Positions 22,812 through 32,679 of a stretch of DNA of 64,000 nucleotides are shown here, in pieces (positions within the stretch are counted from its first letter, which is position 1; each line of letters starts with the position of its first letter). Position numbers and translations under genes: made by a program. The stretch is from positions 50,750,879 to 50,814,878 of the forward strand of contig CM074187.1 of NCBI GenBank assembly GCA_037179385.1. The letters are read 5' to 3'. The notes below the pieces were generated by a model. The model did not search any database. It was not told the DNA's origin and saw only the letters and a list, made by a program, of their open reading frames with translations. Source of the DNA: Holothuria scabra (Eukaryota; Echinodermata; Holothuroidea; Aspidochirotida; Holothuriidae).

Positions 22812-23111
22812 CTGTCAATAGGAAGAAACCAAAAATTAGGAGGCTTAGTGATTTCCTGTCAAAAGGAAATGAATAGTACCAACCTCTGCATCTTGAATTA
22901 TTGCATTAACTACCATTTACAAAAGGTTTACTGTTTCATCATTTCAGTGATCAGGACAAACATTATTTAGGGCTTCAGATGAATGGAGTTCTGTCCGATA
23001 GCCACTGTTTGCTGATTTACTCTTGGTTCAGTTTGCCAGGACGGAATAGATCCCGCCTTTTATTGTCTTTATTTCAACTCCTTGTCAATTAACTCGGGTG
23101 CAACTGGGCTG

Positions 23112-23211
23112 TAGCAGGGAGGTGCAACTCCCTGACTGTAGAGTCTGGCAGTCTAGCAGTCTAGTAGGATAATATTTTACCAGGGAGTCGATCTGTTGCA
23201 ACTCCCTGCAT
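23112..23211. mobile_element. Small inverted-repeat element, GCAGGGAGGTGCAAC ends
   Basis: GCAGGGAGGTGCAACTCCCTG at the left and GTTGCAACTCCCTGC at the right form an inverted pair. CAGGGAG phrases also recur near 60845 and 27365. The 100-bp interior is non-coding. It sits in intron 3 of the DCST gene. Confidence 0.5.
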
Positions 23212-23976
23212 TGACAAACCTTCAGAGCCGGGGGATGTACCATTAGACAAAGGCAAAAGAGCATGTATACATTCGTCGTATGACAAAATGTCCTCACATA
23301 AGTAATCATCGTGTAGGTCGAATTTCAAATTGGTGCGAATAAATTTAGAAATTTAAACAGCATCTGGATCAACTTTATTACACATATCAAGATTACAATA
23401 AAACCGCTCTATTTTTATTTGGTTTTAACATTGCGACCTTCATTTCTTTTCCTTCAAGATTAAGAAAATATTTTGTAGTTCTCTCCCGACTTTCTACCCA
23501 ACCAGCTCTTGAATCCACAGTAATTCCCTGTAAATTTGAAGTAATACAAGTGGTTTAATCTTTTAGCTTCGCTGAGCTCATTCGAAACAATAGGAGGATT
23601 ACCCTCATAATGCAAATACTCTAAACAAACATATTCTTTACAAGTTGATGCTCATTGGCTCTTCTTTCTTTTGCTTTATTTTCATGACAGGAAATTGTTA
23701 TGGAAACATGATACTTCAGATGCATAAATCTATCACACCAAAGCGGTGATTTTGCATGGAAAAGTTTTTTCTTTGCTCAATTTACCTTCTTAAATTAAAA
23801 TCACCTTGAAAAACTAAAAAGTAGTGAGACGGAAATTTCAGTTCAAATAAATCAACATAATTTTGTCTCACGTCAACAGGTGGAAATGCTTGTATTGACA
23901 AACCAACTGGTTTTCGCTATTATTTATCATTTTCATAAAAAAAATAGATGTAAACAGGAAGGTGAAATTTTATATA

Positions 23977-24600
23977 AACCAGAAAGCCAAAAGGCTTAGT
24001 GATTCCTTGCCGAAAAGGGGTGCTTTGTTGTCCTCATAAACCACTGAAAACGATTACGAGGTTTTCGGTCTTTGATCTCTGGTGACCTTAAATGACCTTT
24101 GACCTCCACCAAAAACAATACGGTCCTTCCTCTCAACATGGCAAATCTATATCCCAAATATGAAAAGTGTCGGTCATTCCTAACTCAAGATATCGCGATT
24201 ACAAGGTTTCGGACCCTCTTAGATCTCTAGTGACCTCAAATGACCTTTGACCTCCACCAAAAAAATACGGCCCTTCCTCTCAACATGGCTAATCTATATA
24301 CCAAATATGAAAAGTGTTGGTCATTCCTATCTCAAGATATCGCGATTACAAGGTTTTCGGTCTTTGATCTCTGTGGTGACCTCAAATGACCTTTGACCTC
24401 CACCAAAACAATAGGGTTCTTCCTCTCACCATGGCAAATCTATATACCAAATATGAAAAGTGTAGTCATTCCTATCACGAGATATCGCGATAACAAGGAG
24501 CGTCACAAACACTCATACACACACACACACGCACACACACACCCATACACACACACATCACCATCACATAGATTCCTTGCCTGCCTTCGGCAAGGAATAA
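23977..24600 (+). repeat. Repeat family U, best copy: three ~147-bp tandem units plus (CA)n and terminal hairpin
   Basis: Starts AACCAGAAAGCCAAAAGGCT and TTCCTTGCCGAA. Three tandem units of about 147 bp follow, each with GGTGACC, TGACCTTTGACCTCC, a CTCAACATGGC-like phrase and ATATCGCGATTACAAGG. A CA-rich microsatellite (about 24510-24560) comes next, and the copy ends with the hairpin CCTTGCCTGCCTTCGGCAAGG then AATAAAAAA. The A-rich end after a hairpin suggests a retroposed element, but no coding part is visible. Confidence 0.8.
24083..24400 (-). promoter_or_regulatory. Array of three AGGTCA DR1/DR4 clusters
   Basis: TGACCTTTGACCT (AGGTCA, one base, AGGTCA on the minus strand) is exact at 24093-24105, 24241-24253 and 24387-24399. 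A further TGACCT lies four bases to the left of each (24083, 24231, 24377), adding a four-base-spaced direct repeat. These are textbook nuclear-receptor response-element spacings, carried here by repeat U within the DCST intron. Function is unproven. Confidence 0.6.
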
Positions 24601-25160
24601 AAAAATGGATGATCCCCGAGCTATTGGCCAACAAAGTCATTACATTGTCCATCCAAATTTTTTTAACAGGTTTTTAAACAGATTTTTTCTTATTTATTTA
24701 AACAAATAAAATGTCGAGAAATGAAAACATCGGGAAACACTTAATTCTTCATGAGGTAATTTGACGGAAATTATTTTCACAGATAATTTCGTGAATGTAT
24801 TAATGTCAAAAACTGAAAACACTGTCAAACACTGAGTTTTCATAGACCATTCAAACAACTGAAATAACATTCTGAATATTATCCACAGATAATTTTCTGA
24901 CAGGGGAAATTAGATATTAGTAGGCATTCTAAGTTTTTCTTCAAACTGATAAAACTAATATGAAATTGAAAAATACGGCTTCAAAAAATGTCATTTCAAA
25001 ACAATTTGAGAACACCTTGCAATTCTTCTTGAGAGAGGTGTGGGCGATAATACTTAACTTTAAAAATGAATTTCATTTAACTGAAGCCAAGCGAAAATAA
25101 CAATAACAAGGTAATACATTTTGCTTAAAGTCCCAGTATTAGTTTCCCCGATAACTCTCA
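24601..25160. other. No gene recognised; possible upstream part of the LINE below
   Basis: AT-rich DNA. No continuous reverse-transcriptase frame could be followed upstream of 25161, so the LINE appears truncated or eroded here. Confidence 0.4.
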
Positions 25161-25634
25161 ATGACACAGAACAGGCTGTGCCTCATGTTAAATTTAGTAG
25201 TGACTAGTTGTTCGTGCGTTGAGTCCGTCGAACACATTTTTAGCGGATGTCCGAAAGTTAGGCCAATTCTTTCTCGGTTAAATTTAGTACTTAACTTTTC
25301 TCCGGGTAGTCAGTTCAATACGAATACTAAATTATTTTTCTATGGTTTTCCAGAGGTTAAAGTTCCGATGGCTGTTTTCAATAGATTATGGTTTGTGGTT
25401 TGCGTAACAACATTTGTTATATGGAAGTCTAGATGCCTTCACGTTTTTGAGTCTAAACTTCATTCAACCCGAGTGTTAATCTTGGCAATAACGAAACACA
25501 TTGAAAATCGGGCTAAGGCAGACAAACAGAGATACAGTGATTCTAAGTTAAAAAAGGTCTGGACAGCTTGTAATTTCTTTGTTTCAATCAACGGTGGTAA
25601 ACTTTCCTTTCGTTTGTGTTACACTGAAAATTAA
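25161..25634 (+). pseudogene. L1/Tx1-type LINE, C-terminal end of ORF2 (5'-truncated)
   Basis: A 157-codon frame carries the zinc-binding end of a LINE reverse transcriptase: CSCVESVEHIFSGCP (C-x-C ... E-H-I-F-x-x-C-P), then a hydrophobic stretch with WFVVCVTTFVIWKSR and a basic tail. This is the established layout of the zf-RVT region after the polymerase in L1/Tx1-like elements. The polymerase and endonuclease are absent, so this is a dead 3' fragment. A 3' untranslated region follows, with AATAAAATG near 25794 and an A-rich tail at about 25910-25945. It lies antisense within intron 3 of the DCST gene. Confidence 0.85.
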
Positions 25635-25950
25635 TTTTGCGTTGGTTTTTATTCAATATTGAAATGTAAAATGTAGTGACATTACGTGTGCTAAGCTAAA
25701 TTAATTACTGTAAATACTTGTAAACACTATGTTATTTAACAAAAGTTTGTAAATATTTGTCTGTATATATATATATATATATTTGAAGGCAGAAATAAAA
25801 TGTTCCATTGTTATTTCATTTAAGTGATCTGTAGATATCTGTAAATAATGTATTCTTTTCTGTCACCGTATCATGTATATATTTTTAAGATGAATTACAT
25901 TTCTTCCTACAAAAAAAAAATAAAAAAATAATAATAGTAATAATTAATAT
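25635..25950 (+). repeat. LINE 3' region with (TA)n and A-rich tail
   Basis: Contains a short TA run (25763-25781), a candidate AATAAA signal and an A-rich end with AATAAT-type units. This is consistent with the 3' end of the LINE copy. Confidence 0.6.
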
Positions 25951-26764
25951 TACGCATGTCAACCCCTTCAGATACTATAGTGTTCTTGTTTTATAATAAA
26001 TTTTATAATAAAACAAAATCACATTAAAGATCTCCATTTCAAGCATAGCATACCATTTATAATGTGCACCTAGCCTACTTAGTACCTGGCGTGCCCATGA
26101 TCCATCCATCAAAACTTCCAAAACGATTTGCTCTCCTCAAGATCTGGACCAATGACGAATCCAGTGTGGGCGAGTACTCCCTAGAGTTTTCAAGGGCAAG
26201 TTAAAAGCCCACATTTTTCTGGTTCTAAGTTTCTAAAACGAGAATTTTCGAAATGGGGTTCCAGAACAGTCACTTGGAGTGTAAGTGCTTGTCAATGCGA
26301 GAGTATGTGTATGTTTGGTTGTGTGTGTGTACATGTGCGTTCGCTTTCGTGGGTGGATTGCCGATAGATAATTCCGGTCCCGGAAAGGATCCAGGGTTTG
26401 ACAGGATGTTGGATTTTGAAAAATATTTTACCCCCCCCCCCCCACCCCAGTCCACATACCAACTTTATGTCCCTGTTGTTGAATTAACCAGGCAGTCCAT
26501 CCTCGCCCTACATAGGCAACTATAGGCAACTGGTACATGGTCATGTTCATTGTGGTTACGGTACGTAACCACATTTTCTAGTTTTCATTGTGTACTAATC
26601 GACGACGAACATTAGGCTACAATGTGATGAATGCACGAAGAAAGTGTAGCTATAGGAGCCCACTGTGTATGTTCATATCGGTAGTCTAAGCTTATGTTGC
26701 CGGGCTGTGCTAGGTAACGTTCTCCTTACTTATTCAGCTTACAATCTAAAATCAAAAGAGCGAA
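25951..26764. other. No gene recognised
   Basis: Includes a 13-base C run (26431-26443) and frames up to 90 codons crossing it. No exon-like segment. Confidence 0.4.
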
Positions 26765-27000
26765 TTAAGTCACTCTCTAATAGAGTGAAAATTGTGAACT
26801 TTACTCCTTTAGAGTGTTAATTTACTCCAAGAATAGTGAAACTCTTTCCAAACCTTTGAAGGAGTGTCTACAGTTATCACTCTTTAAAAAAGGATGATTG
26901 TTGCAGGCGCTCGTGAAAGAGTGGATTTCCACTCTTTTTGGAGTGAATTTCCCTATTCTTGGAAAGAATTAACACTCCAATGGAGTGAAATCACACTCTC
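26765..27000. mobile_element. Hairpin MITE built of GGAGTG/CACTCC motifs (G)
   Basis: The left arm (CACTCTCTAATAGAGTG, TTAGAGTGTTAATT, CCAAGAATAGTG) is mirrored by the right arm (CCTATTCTTGGAAAG, AATTAACACTCC, CACACTCTCC). The fold spans about 236 bp and the interior holds CGCTCGTGAAAGAGTGG. Non-coding. It directly abuts the X element starting at 27006. Confidence 0.75.
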
Positions 27001-27005
27001 CGAGC

Positions 27006-27268
27006 TATAGACGAATTCGATTAGCGCTTGATTTTAGTAAATGTAGGCAGCCATTAGTGGGGTCCATCAGCCTTTATACTCGTCTTCATTTATTGTCTAT
27101 GTGAATTTCAAATCCTCATATTTAGTGAAGTTGAGAAAATCAAGATACACTTCAGTGTACAACCATCCATGAAACAGGTAAGGAAGGAAATTTAAAGATT
27201 AAAGGTGATGGGCCCCAGTAATGGCCGACTAAAATCAGACCATCGCAATCTGTCCATATTCGTCTATT
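27006..27268. mobile_element. MITE family X, copy 1
   Basis: Left end TATAGACGAATTCGATTAG, right end ATTCGTCTAT. The interior (GCAGCCATTAGTGGGGTCCA, AACCATCCATG, GGCCGACTAAAATCAGACCA) matches 36897-37157 and the split copy at 40725-43790. 263 bp, non-coding, in DCST intron 3. Confidence 0.85.
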
Positions 27269-27780
27269 GGAGAATGGCGAAGTTCACTCTATTGATTTTA
27301 GATATAGGATTTCAGGTGAGCTTCATCTTTTTCCTTGTTGGCAACAATTTTGGCTGTGTAAAGGCAGGGAGGTGTAACTAGGTCTAATCACACCTCCCCG
27401 GCATAGGCCATCCATCGAACTTAAAAGCTAATGCACTGCACTGTTTGCGTGTGTCCATATCAATGTACGCGTATGACACTTATAGTTGTTTATTCATGAA
27501 TCTTAAATAAACAGCCATTGGTTCACGCTGCTGAATGATGAACTCATACTAGGATGGAACTTCATTTGGCAAATCGAATCGAATCGAATTCAGCGACTGC
27601 ATGTCTTACCAGGAGTACCTTCGAAATAATCGCAGATTTTCTTTTTTTTAGTATGTTAGAACCTCTGAAACAATGTTTATAACTTCACCTATCTAGCCTT
27701 GCTCTCGAGCTATCACGATTTTGGAGCTTTATCTTGTAAAAATGTATAAACCCTTACTGTTACTTTTAGCGAAACTTAGC

Positions 27781-28204
27781 TAAAGCCCCGCCCGCTCTAG
27801 GCGACTAGATGCGACGCAACCCATTGCAACGAGATTGTTCAGACGCGTTGCAAAGTGTGGAATGCTCTGCAACTAGTTGCAAGCAGACACGCAACCTAGT
27901 TTCATGCGAACGAACATGTTCGGTCGCATGGAACTGAAATGTGCAACTGACAACAATGACGATTTTCTGGAATGAAGCCCGCGAAGATTAGTTAATCGAA
28001 ATGGACAGAACATATTCGTGTCTTTTCAACGTAACAGATAAAGAGTATCTTTAACGTTAGAATTTTGCGTGAATTGCTTAATGGACCTGCGACTTGTTGC
28101 ATAATGTGGACACTGCTCCTAAAACTAGTTAGTCGTCAGTCGTTCACCGCGACCATGCAGTCTTGTTGCAATATGCCGCGTTGCATAGTGTGGACGGGGC
28201 TTTA
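27781..28204. mobile_element. MITE E with TAAAGCCCCG ends
   Basis: The left end TAAAGCCCCGCCC is mirrored by GGACGGGGCTTTA on the right. If TA is the duplicated target, the ends are AAGCCCCG. The interior repeats GCGACGCAAC and GTTGCA-type motifs and has no transposase frame. 424 bp, in DCST intron 3. Confidence 0.75.
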
Positions 28205-28474
28205 CAGGGGGAAATGAAGTCCTTCCAACTTGAAGTAGTAGTGTTTTAGAATGCCTCATTTCATGACTAACTGTTTGGAGTCATGTGGCAATATTTTTTC
28301 ATTTCATATGTGAAATTTACTAATTTGCTGACAGTAACTGATTGGTTAACCTTTTAACATGCAATGTTCAAGTCCTAAAACATGATGAAAGATTCCTTGC
28401 AGAGAAATTAGAAAATTGTAACATTCTGAAGTTCGGAACGACAACTCTCGCCCTTTAAATAAAAATATCATTAC

Positions 28475-28614
28475 CCCGAGGTCTCTGAAAGCAACAGTAA
28501 ATGGCCGATGAATTAATTCAAAGACTTGCTTGCTGTGGTTCAAGGTGAGGGAAGCTGTACAGGCAATTGACCGTGCAGATTCTTGTGAGTTCTGTATTAT
28601 ATTCGCCACGGGTC
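28475..28614 (-). CDS. DCST1/DCST2-family gene, exon 3
   Basis: A minus-strand acceptor (TCTCTTTAAG) joins in phase 1 to the preceding exon, rebuilding the glycine of the conserved SGP motif. It then reads GPVANIIQNSQESARSIACT through HRPFTVAFRDLG (residues ~96-142). The donor is GTAATG and the exon ends in phase 0. The L-x-G-P-x-x-N segment, the following polar helix and the single conserved cysteine match the N-terminal pattern of DC-STAMP-like proteins DCST1/DCST2. The segment is predicted to leave the membrane after the second hydrophobic pair. No stop or frameshift. Confidence 0.82.
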
Positions 28615-28933
28615 CTTAAAGAGAAAAAAACGAAGCTTTTGAAAAAATGATGACCCTTCAACTAATGGTAAAACATTAAGACAGGACATACATATTTTAC
28701 CTGTGGTAACGGCTAATAGAATGCGTTCTTTCAAAAAGGTTAAAAATGGCTGTTTGGTCACATATGACACCACAAATGTTAGAAGGCGCTGGAGGTTTAG
28801 CGTGCCATCCCTGACCGAATCGAAGTATGGTAGGTCTTTTATTCACGAGCAATCTACGGTTAACCTGTCGCCGAAAGACGCGTTTCAAAAGGAAAGGGGT
28901 TTGGTCTGGGGTGAGATTTTAAAGACTTTAATC

Positions 28934-28985
28934 CAGGGGTGTGCAAACAAACTGCGGCCCGCGGTCTCCAACTGTGCTGCCCACG
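28934..28985 (+). mobile_element. Possible hAT terminus (CAGGGGTGTGCAAAC)
   Basis: CAGGGGTGTGCAAAC followed by CTGCGGCCCG resembles the ends of Charlie/hAT-type elements known from many animals. No partner end or target duplication was found, so this is a lone terminus at best. Confidence 0.3.
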
Positions 28986-29178
28986 AAACAATTTCGAATC
29001 GTCCCATTTTCTGTCATTTTATTTCTCATATGTGGTTTTCTAACGCTTAACACATCCTTATTTCTTCCTATATTTAAGCTATATTTCACTTGGCAAATAC
29101 AATGAGAGTTTGACAGAGGATTTGACAATTTTGTTCCAGCACCTCATTTTTCTCTTCTGATCTGATTGCTTACGTGAA

Positions 29179-29332
29179 TAGACCTATTTCCAAATAGCAA
29201 TTACAAAGGATTGTTCGATAGAGTTTTGGTGTTTGCCATTTTTGTCAATGGCATTTTACTGTGGTGAAAATTGACGTACACCCAAAAATCTATCCTACAA
29301 TTCATTTTAATTGCTATTTGGAAATAGGTCTA
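29179..29332. mobile_element. MITE family P, copy 1 (TAGACCTATTTCC ends)
   Basis: The left end TAGACCTATTTCCAAATAGC is mirrored by GCTATTTGGAAATAGGTCTA on the right, with TA at both edges, giving inverted ends of about 26 bases. The interior AAAATGCCATTGACAAAAATG-type core matches the opposite-orientation copy at 47144-47299. 154 bp, intron 2 of the DCST gene. Confidence 0.9.
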
Positions 29333-30005
29333 TTGAAGAGAGTTTCAGGTTAAGAGAAACGTTTATTTTGTGTCAATTATTGTTGAATGAAATGAATGAA
29401 TATTTGTCGGGTAAAAAAATTCCAAAGAGTTGCGCGATTAGAGGGGCACTACAATGTACTGGCAATCACGACTTTAGACCGTGATTCGTGGACCATTTTT
29501 GTTTCAAGTCATTGTTCAAATGTGGAATAATGAGGGTAAAAGTTGTGAAAACTATTTTTTATCGTTGACAAAATAGAGATTTTACTACGCGAAGGCAAGT
29601 TTCTTCAACAACTATACTACAATGTTATTCGAGTGCAGGCAAGTCTGCCTAGATGTGGTACATTGGTCACCCTAATGGGGGGAGGATTGGGGAAAGGGTG
29701 TGGGTTGGATAAACCCTCATATTTTCCACTGCGTCCCACTCCCTCCTTTACCTCGGGCACAACAGCATGATTTCACTCGAGGCGTTCCAAAATTTCGCCC
29801 CCCCCCCCGAATGCTTTAAATCATTGAGGTATTACATCTTCAAGGATTACGTTTCGTTTTGTGTGCTGGAGACTTGCTAGTTGAACAAACTTCTAGGTCA
29901 TCATTTCGGTGATTTGTTTAGGGAGTTGTTGGATGAGAATCCAGCGCTGGAATACCAACGCATCTTATCTCACTCATTACATATACCTACAGGTGCCTCC
30001 GATTG
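29333..30005. other. No gene recognised
   Basis: Intronic DNA of the DCST gene with a C run near 29801. No exon-like segment. Confidence 0.4.
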
Positions 30006-30009
30006 GAAA

Positions 30010-30115
30010 AAATAGTGGCGGATGAATGCCAGCAAGACTATCTTAGTAGAGCGTCACTATTCCTGGCGCAGGACGTACAAGAATTTCCTTTTTTCTCAAC
30101 ACCCCTCCCCCTTTG
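30010..30115 (+). repeat. Repeat family V, copy 4 (diverged)
   Basis: AGACTATCTTAGTAGAGCG, CTGGCGCAGGACGTACAAG and CACCCCTCCCCC follow the order of V copies at 5.2, 16.6 and 20.9 kb. Confidence 0.45.
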
Positions 30116-30457
30116 GGTGTGGTCTGAAACCACTCTTCCCGAGTGTTGTAAGCTGCGCATGCGTTGGACCGATCAAGAACATGGTCAGCATCTGCTTCCA
30201 AATATTCCCCGCAGTCTATACTCTTTGAGGCGTTTGGCAAATATTTGGACCGGGAGAGGGGTCATTCACCTAATATAAAGTTTAATTTGTAGGCTGAGCC
30301 CCAACAAGCCTCCCAAGGTTCCGCCGCCATTGCTCACTACATCCCTCCTTTTCTACTCAAGAATGCCAAATAGTTTTCGCTTTACATAAACCAATAACAT
30401 GAAGTATTGGAAAGAACAAGTTACAAGCAGTTTGAGAAAAGACATTAGAAAATGTAC

Positions 30458-30661
30458 CTGATAGAACGTACATCATAGCGAAAGACGTGACGAAACCTCT
30501 TCCGTATTTGCCAAAGAAGTGAGGAATGATCAAAAAACAGATGCAGCGGATCTGACGAGAAAAACCGAATCCGAGTGAGACCAAGAAAGTTAGGCTTGTT
30601 CCGAAGAAAAACTTTTTGGAAGGAGGAAGAGGCAGCGAGTTAACGACGTTGATGTGAAATG
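30458..30661 (-). CDS. DCST1/DCST2-family gene, exon 2
   Basis: Minus-strand exon of 204 bases between a TTTTAATTGACAG acceptor and a GTACAT donor, phase 1 on both sides. It encodes residues 28-95: FHINVVNSLPLPPSKKFFFG, a hydrophobic helix TSLTFLVSLGFGFS, then RQIRCICFLIIPHFFGKYGR and a second helix ending MMYVLS. The order helix, S-R-x-x-R-C, hydrophobic segment, G-x-x-G-R, helix and L-x-G is the hallmark of the DCST1/DCST2 N-terminus. The frame joins the exons on both sides without a break. The product is expected to be a multi-pass membrane protein. DCST1 and DCST2 of mammals, Drosophila sneaky and nematode SPE-42/SPE-49 act in sperm-egg interaction, so a role in sperm is likely by homology. 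Which of the two paralogues this is cannot be settled. Confidence 0.87.
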
Positions 30662-30765
30662 CTGTCAATTAAAACGGAGAAAATCCTTTTTCTTTTACTA
30701 AAGACGACATTCATCCCCCCTCAAATTACATTTGTCTTTGGGGGACGGGAATTTTCAATTGATCA

Positions 30766-30870
30766 TTGCTCTTCGATAGGCACAAAATTCCAAAGATGCA
30801 GAGTAGCCCACGTAAGGTAGCTCACAAAGATCAACATGCACAGAGAGTCTTTTGATTACAAATTTTAGTT
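30766..30870 (+). repeat. Repeat family Z, copy 3
   Basis: AAGATGCAGAGTAGCCCACG, GTAGCTCACA and AGAGTCTTTTGATTACA align with the copy at 58735-58900. It lies in DCST intron 1. Confidence 0.5.
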
Positions 30871-31422
30871 ATCAGACTGTTGCATTTATAAGTTTTGAAA
30901 TAGACCTGTCATATCCTTGTTTAAACTGTAGAACAAATTGTCACAGGTTTTATTGTAAGTACTCCACCTTTATACTGGGGTGACGTCAGTCAGGTGACAG
31001 GGGCGACCAGCAGCCGAAGATTGGCAACAAATGTGAAAAAGAAGAAAAAGAAGGGAAAAAGAAGAAAAAGAACACTCAGTTCATGTTTTACCCCCATCAA
31101 AATCTCTGGCGCCACCCCTGGGCTTATACTCAGAAAATCGGCTCGTATTTAAGGCTGCCGACTATAGTGCTACTTTGGACAGTCTAAACGATATAGAAGC
31201 TGGACTTTTCGGAACCAAGTGTGTAAAAATTCAGTTGAAAGTGTGCAGTTGCCCCACTTGAATGAAAGTGGTTCCGTGCTTATATTAAGGTAAGGGAAAA
31301 GATGCGATTTATAGTTTTACGTCTTGATCATATGTGTTACGTATATAGAATTATGACACTAGGTAAAAAAGGTATATCCTTACAAATGTAAAAAAATGCA
31401 CTTTTGTAGTTCGATTACTCAC

Positions 31423-31504
31423 CTGTACCAAGTATTGCTCCAAAAATGCAACCCACAAATTTCTTGATGAAAGTTGCTGGAATGCCACTATTGCTGTTGG
31501 ACAT
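31423..31504 (-). CDS. DCST1/DCST2-family gene, exon 1 (start codon)
   Basis: Minus-strand ATG at 31504-31502 opens MSNSNSGIPATFIKKFVGCI and runs 27 codons plus one base to a strong GTGAGT donor. The phase-1 end joins exon 2 to give alanine 28. Short N-terminus, then a K-K-F-x-G-C-x-x-G-A-x-L-G segment leading into the membrane, as in DCST proteins. The start is chosen because it is the only ATG in the exon and the joined frame matches the family from here on. Exons recognised so far cover about 197 residues, against roughly 700 in family members, so the annotated gene is partial. Several TGACGTCA-type sites lie directly upstream. Confidence 0.82.
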
Positions 31505-31790
31505 TTTCTTGTTCCGAATGTGACGTCACAACTGTAAAATGAAATGCCACATCATTTATATATCTGAAAAAGTGCCTATAACAAGAGCAAGTGTAACTGA
31601 CGACACAGTTACATCTGAGTCGGGTGCCCTTCTTATTAGCTAGCTTTAGGATGCATTGCGCGGACCCCATTTGCAACATAATGACGTCACCCCCTGACAT
31701 TTCACGGACTTGATGTAACGTTATTTCAAGTTGCACTCGAAGGTGCATAGATGCAAATAACGTCATTTAGTGGTAGATGACGTCCGTGTC
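31505..31790 (-). promoter_or_regulatory. Candidate DCST promoter region with CRE-type sites
   Basis: TGACGTCA is exact at 31521-31528 and 31682-31689, with a TAACGTCA at 31758-31765 and a GACGTC at 31779-31784, all within about 290 bases upstream of the start codon. CRE sites bound by CREB/CREM are typical of testis-expressed promoters, which would suit the gene. However, TGACGTCA also occurs in several repeats in this window, so chance or repeat origin is possible. Confidence 0.4.
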
Positions 31791-31969
31791 GTGAAATCTA
31801 AAGTTTCCTGTTACCCTGTCTGATGTTTAGTACCTAAAGCGAATGCTGTCTGTGTGACAGAGTGTTGTTTTAATGGATGGAATAAACAGAAGGATAGTCC
31901 TATGGTAGATTATCCCTGTTACTCGTTTTTCTGATCTGACTGGCACCCACGTATACCCGACTCGGGTCT

Positions 31970-32385
31970 AGTTCACGGACTTCGGACTTCCTGTATACAT
32001 GACACGTGTAAACGTCCCATGCGTAGATTGTCGACACCGACTGGGGAGAAAATGGCGCCCAAGATCGCCTCCGTGAAACTATAATTTGTGTGATTTGACA
32101 ACTCTATAATGTATTAAAGTTATATTAATATATAATATATTATATATAATGTATATAAGTTTAATTTGAGTATATCATATCATATTCCTGCAATAACGTG
32201 TAGTGATTTTGACCTTACCTTGTATTTTTTTTTAAATATTTCAACTTTCTTACAAAATATGTTGATTTGAATTACTTGAGCAAGCCCAAACTTTCACACA
32301 CAAAACCATAGCAGATAGCCACCTTGCTATGACTATTCTCACACGTATTCTCACGGTGGCGACAACTTACGGATAGTATGCTCTG
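31970..32385 (+). repeat. Repeat family R, copy 1
   Basis: Shares TAGATTGTCGACACCG/TAGATGGTCGCCACCG, AAGATCGCCTCCGTGAA/AAGATGGCCGCCGTGAA, ATATTTCAAC and AGTATGCTCTGTCCAT with 36515-36893. Non-coding, with an AT-rich insertion near 32120-32150. Confidence 0.7.
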
Positions 32386-32679
32386 TCCATATAGAGAGTA
32401 CCTGGTCTAGTCACAGTGTCTCTCCAATTTTTAGTGGACTTCGCTTTTTTCCTAAGAGCAAGACCCAACTTGAAGTTGAAAGAGTCCAAATTTCAAGAAA
32501 CTTGTCGTAAGCAAACTTTTGGGTTATGGGATAACATACAGACTCGTAGCTTAACGCCATTTACCATTTACATCCAAAACACTTCATAAGTGATAGATAA
32601 AGGAAGACTTTTTGCAGGAATTGAATTTCTGCAAGTATTTTCACTCTCTACTCAGAGTTTCCCGCCTACATGAAGGTCA

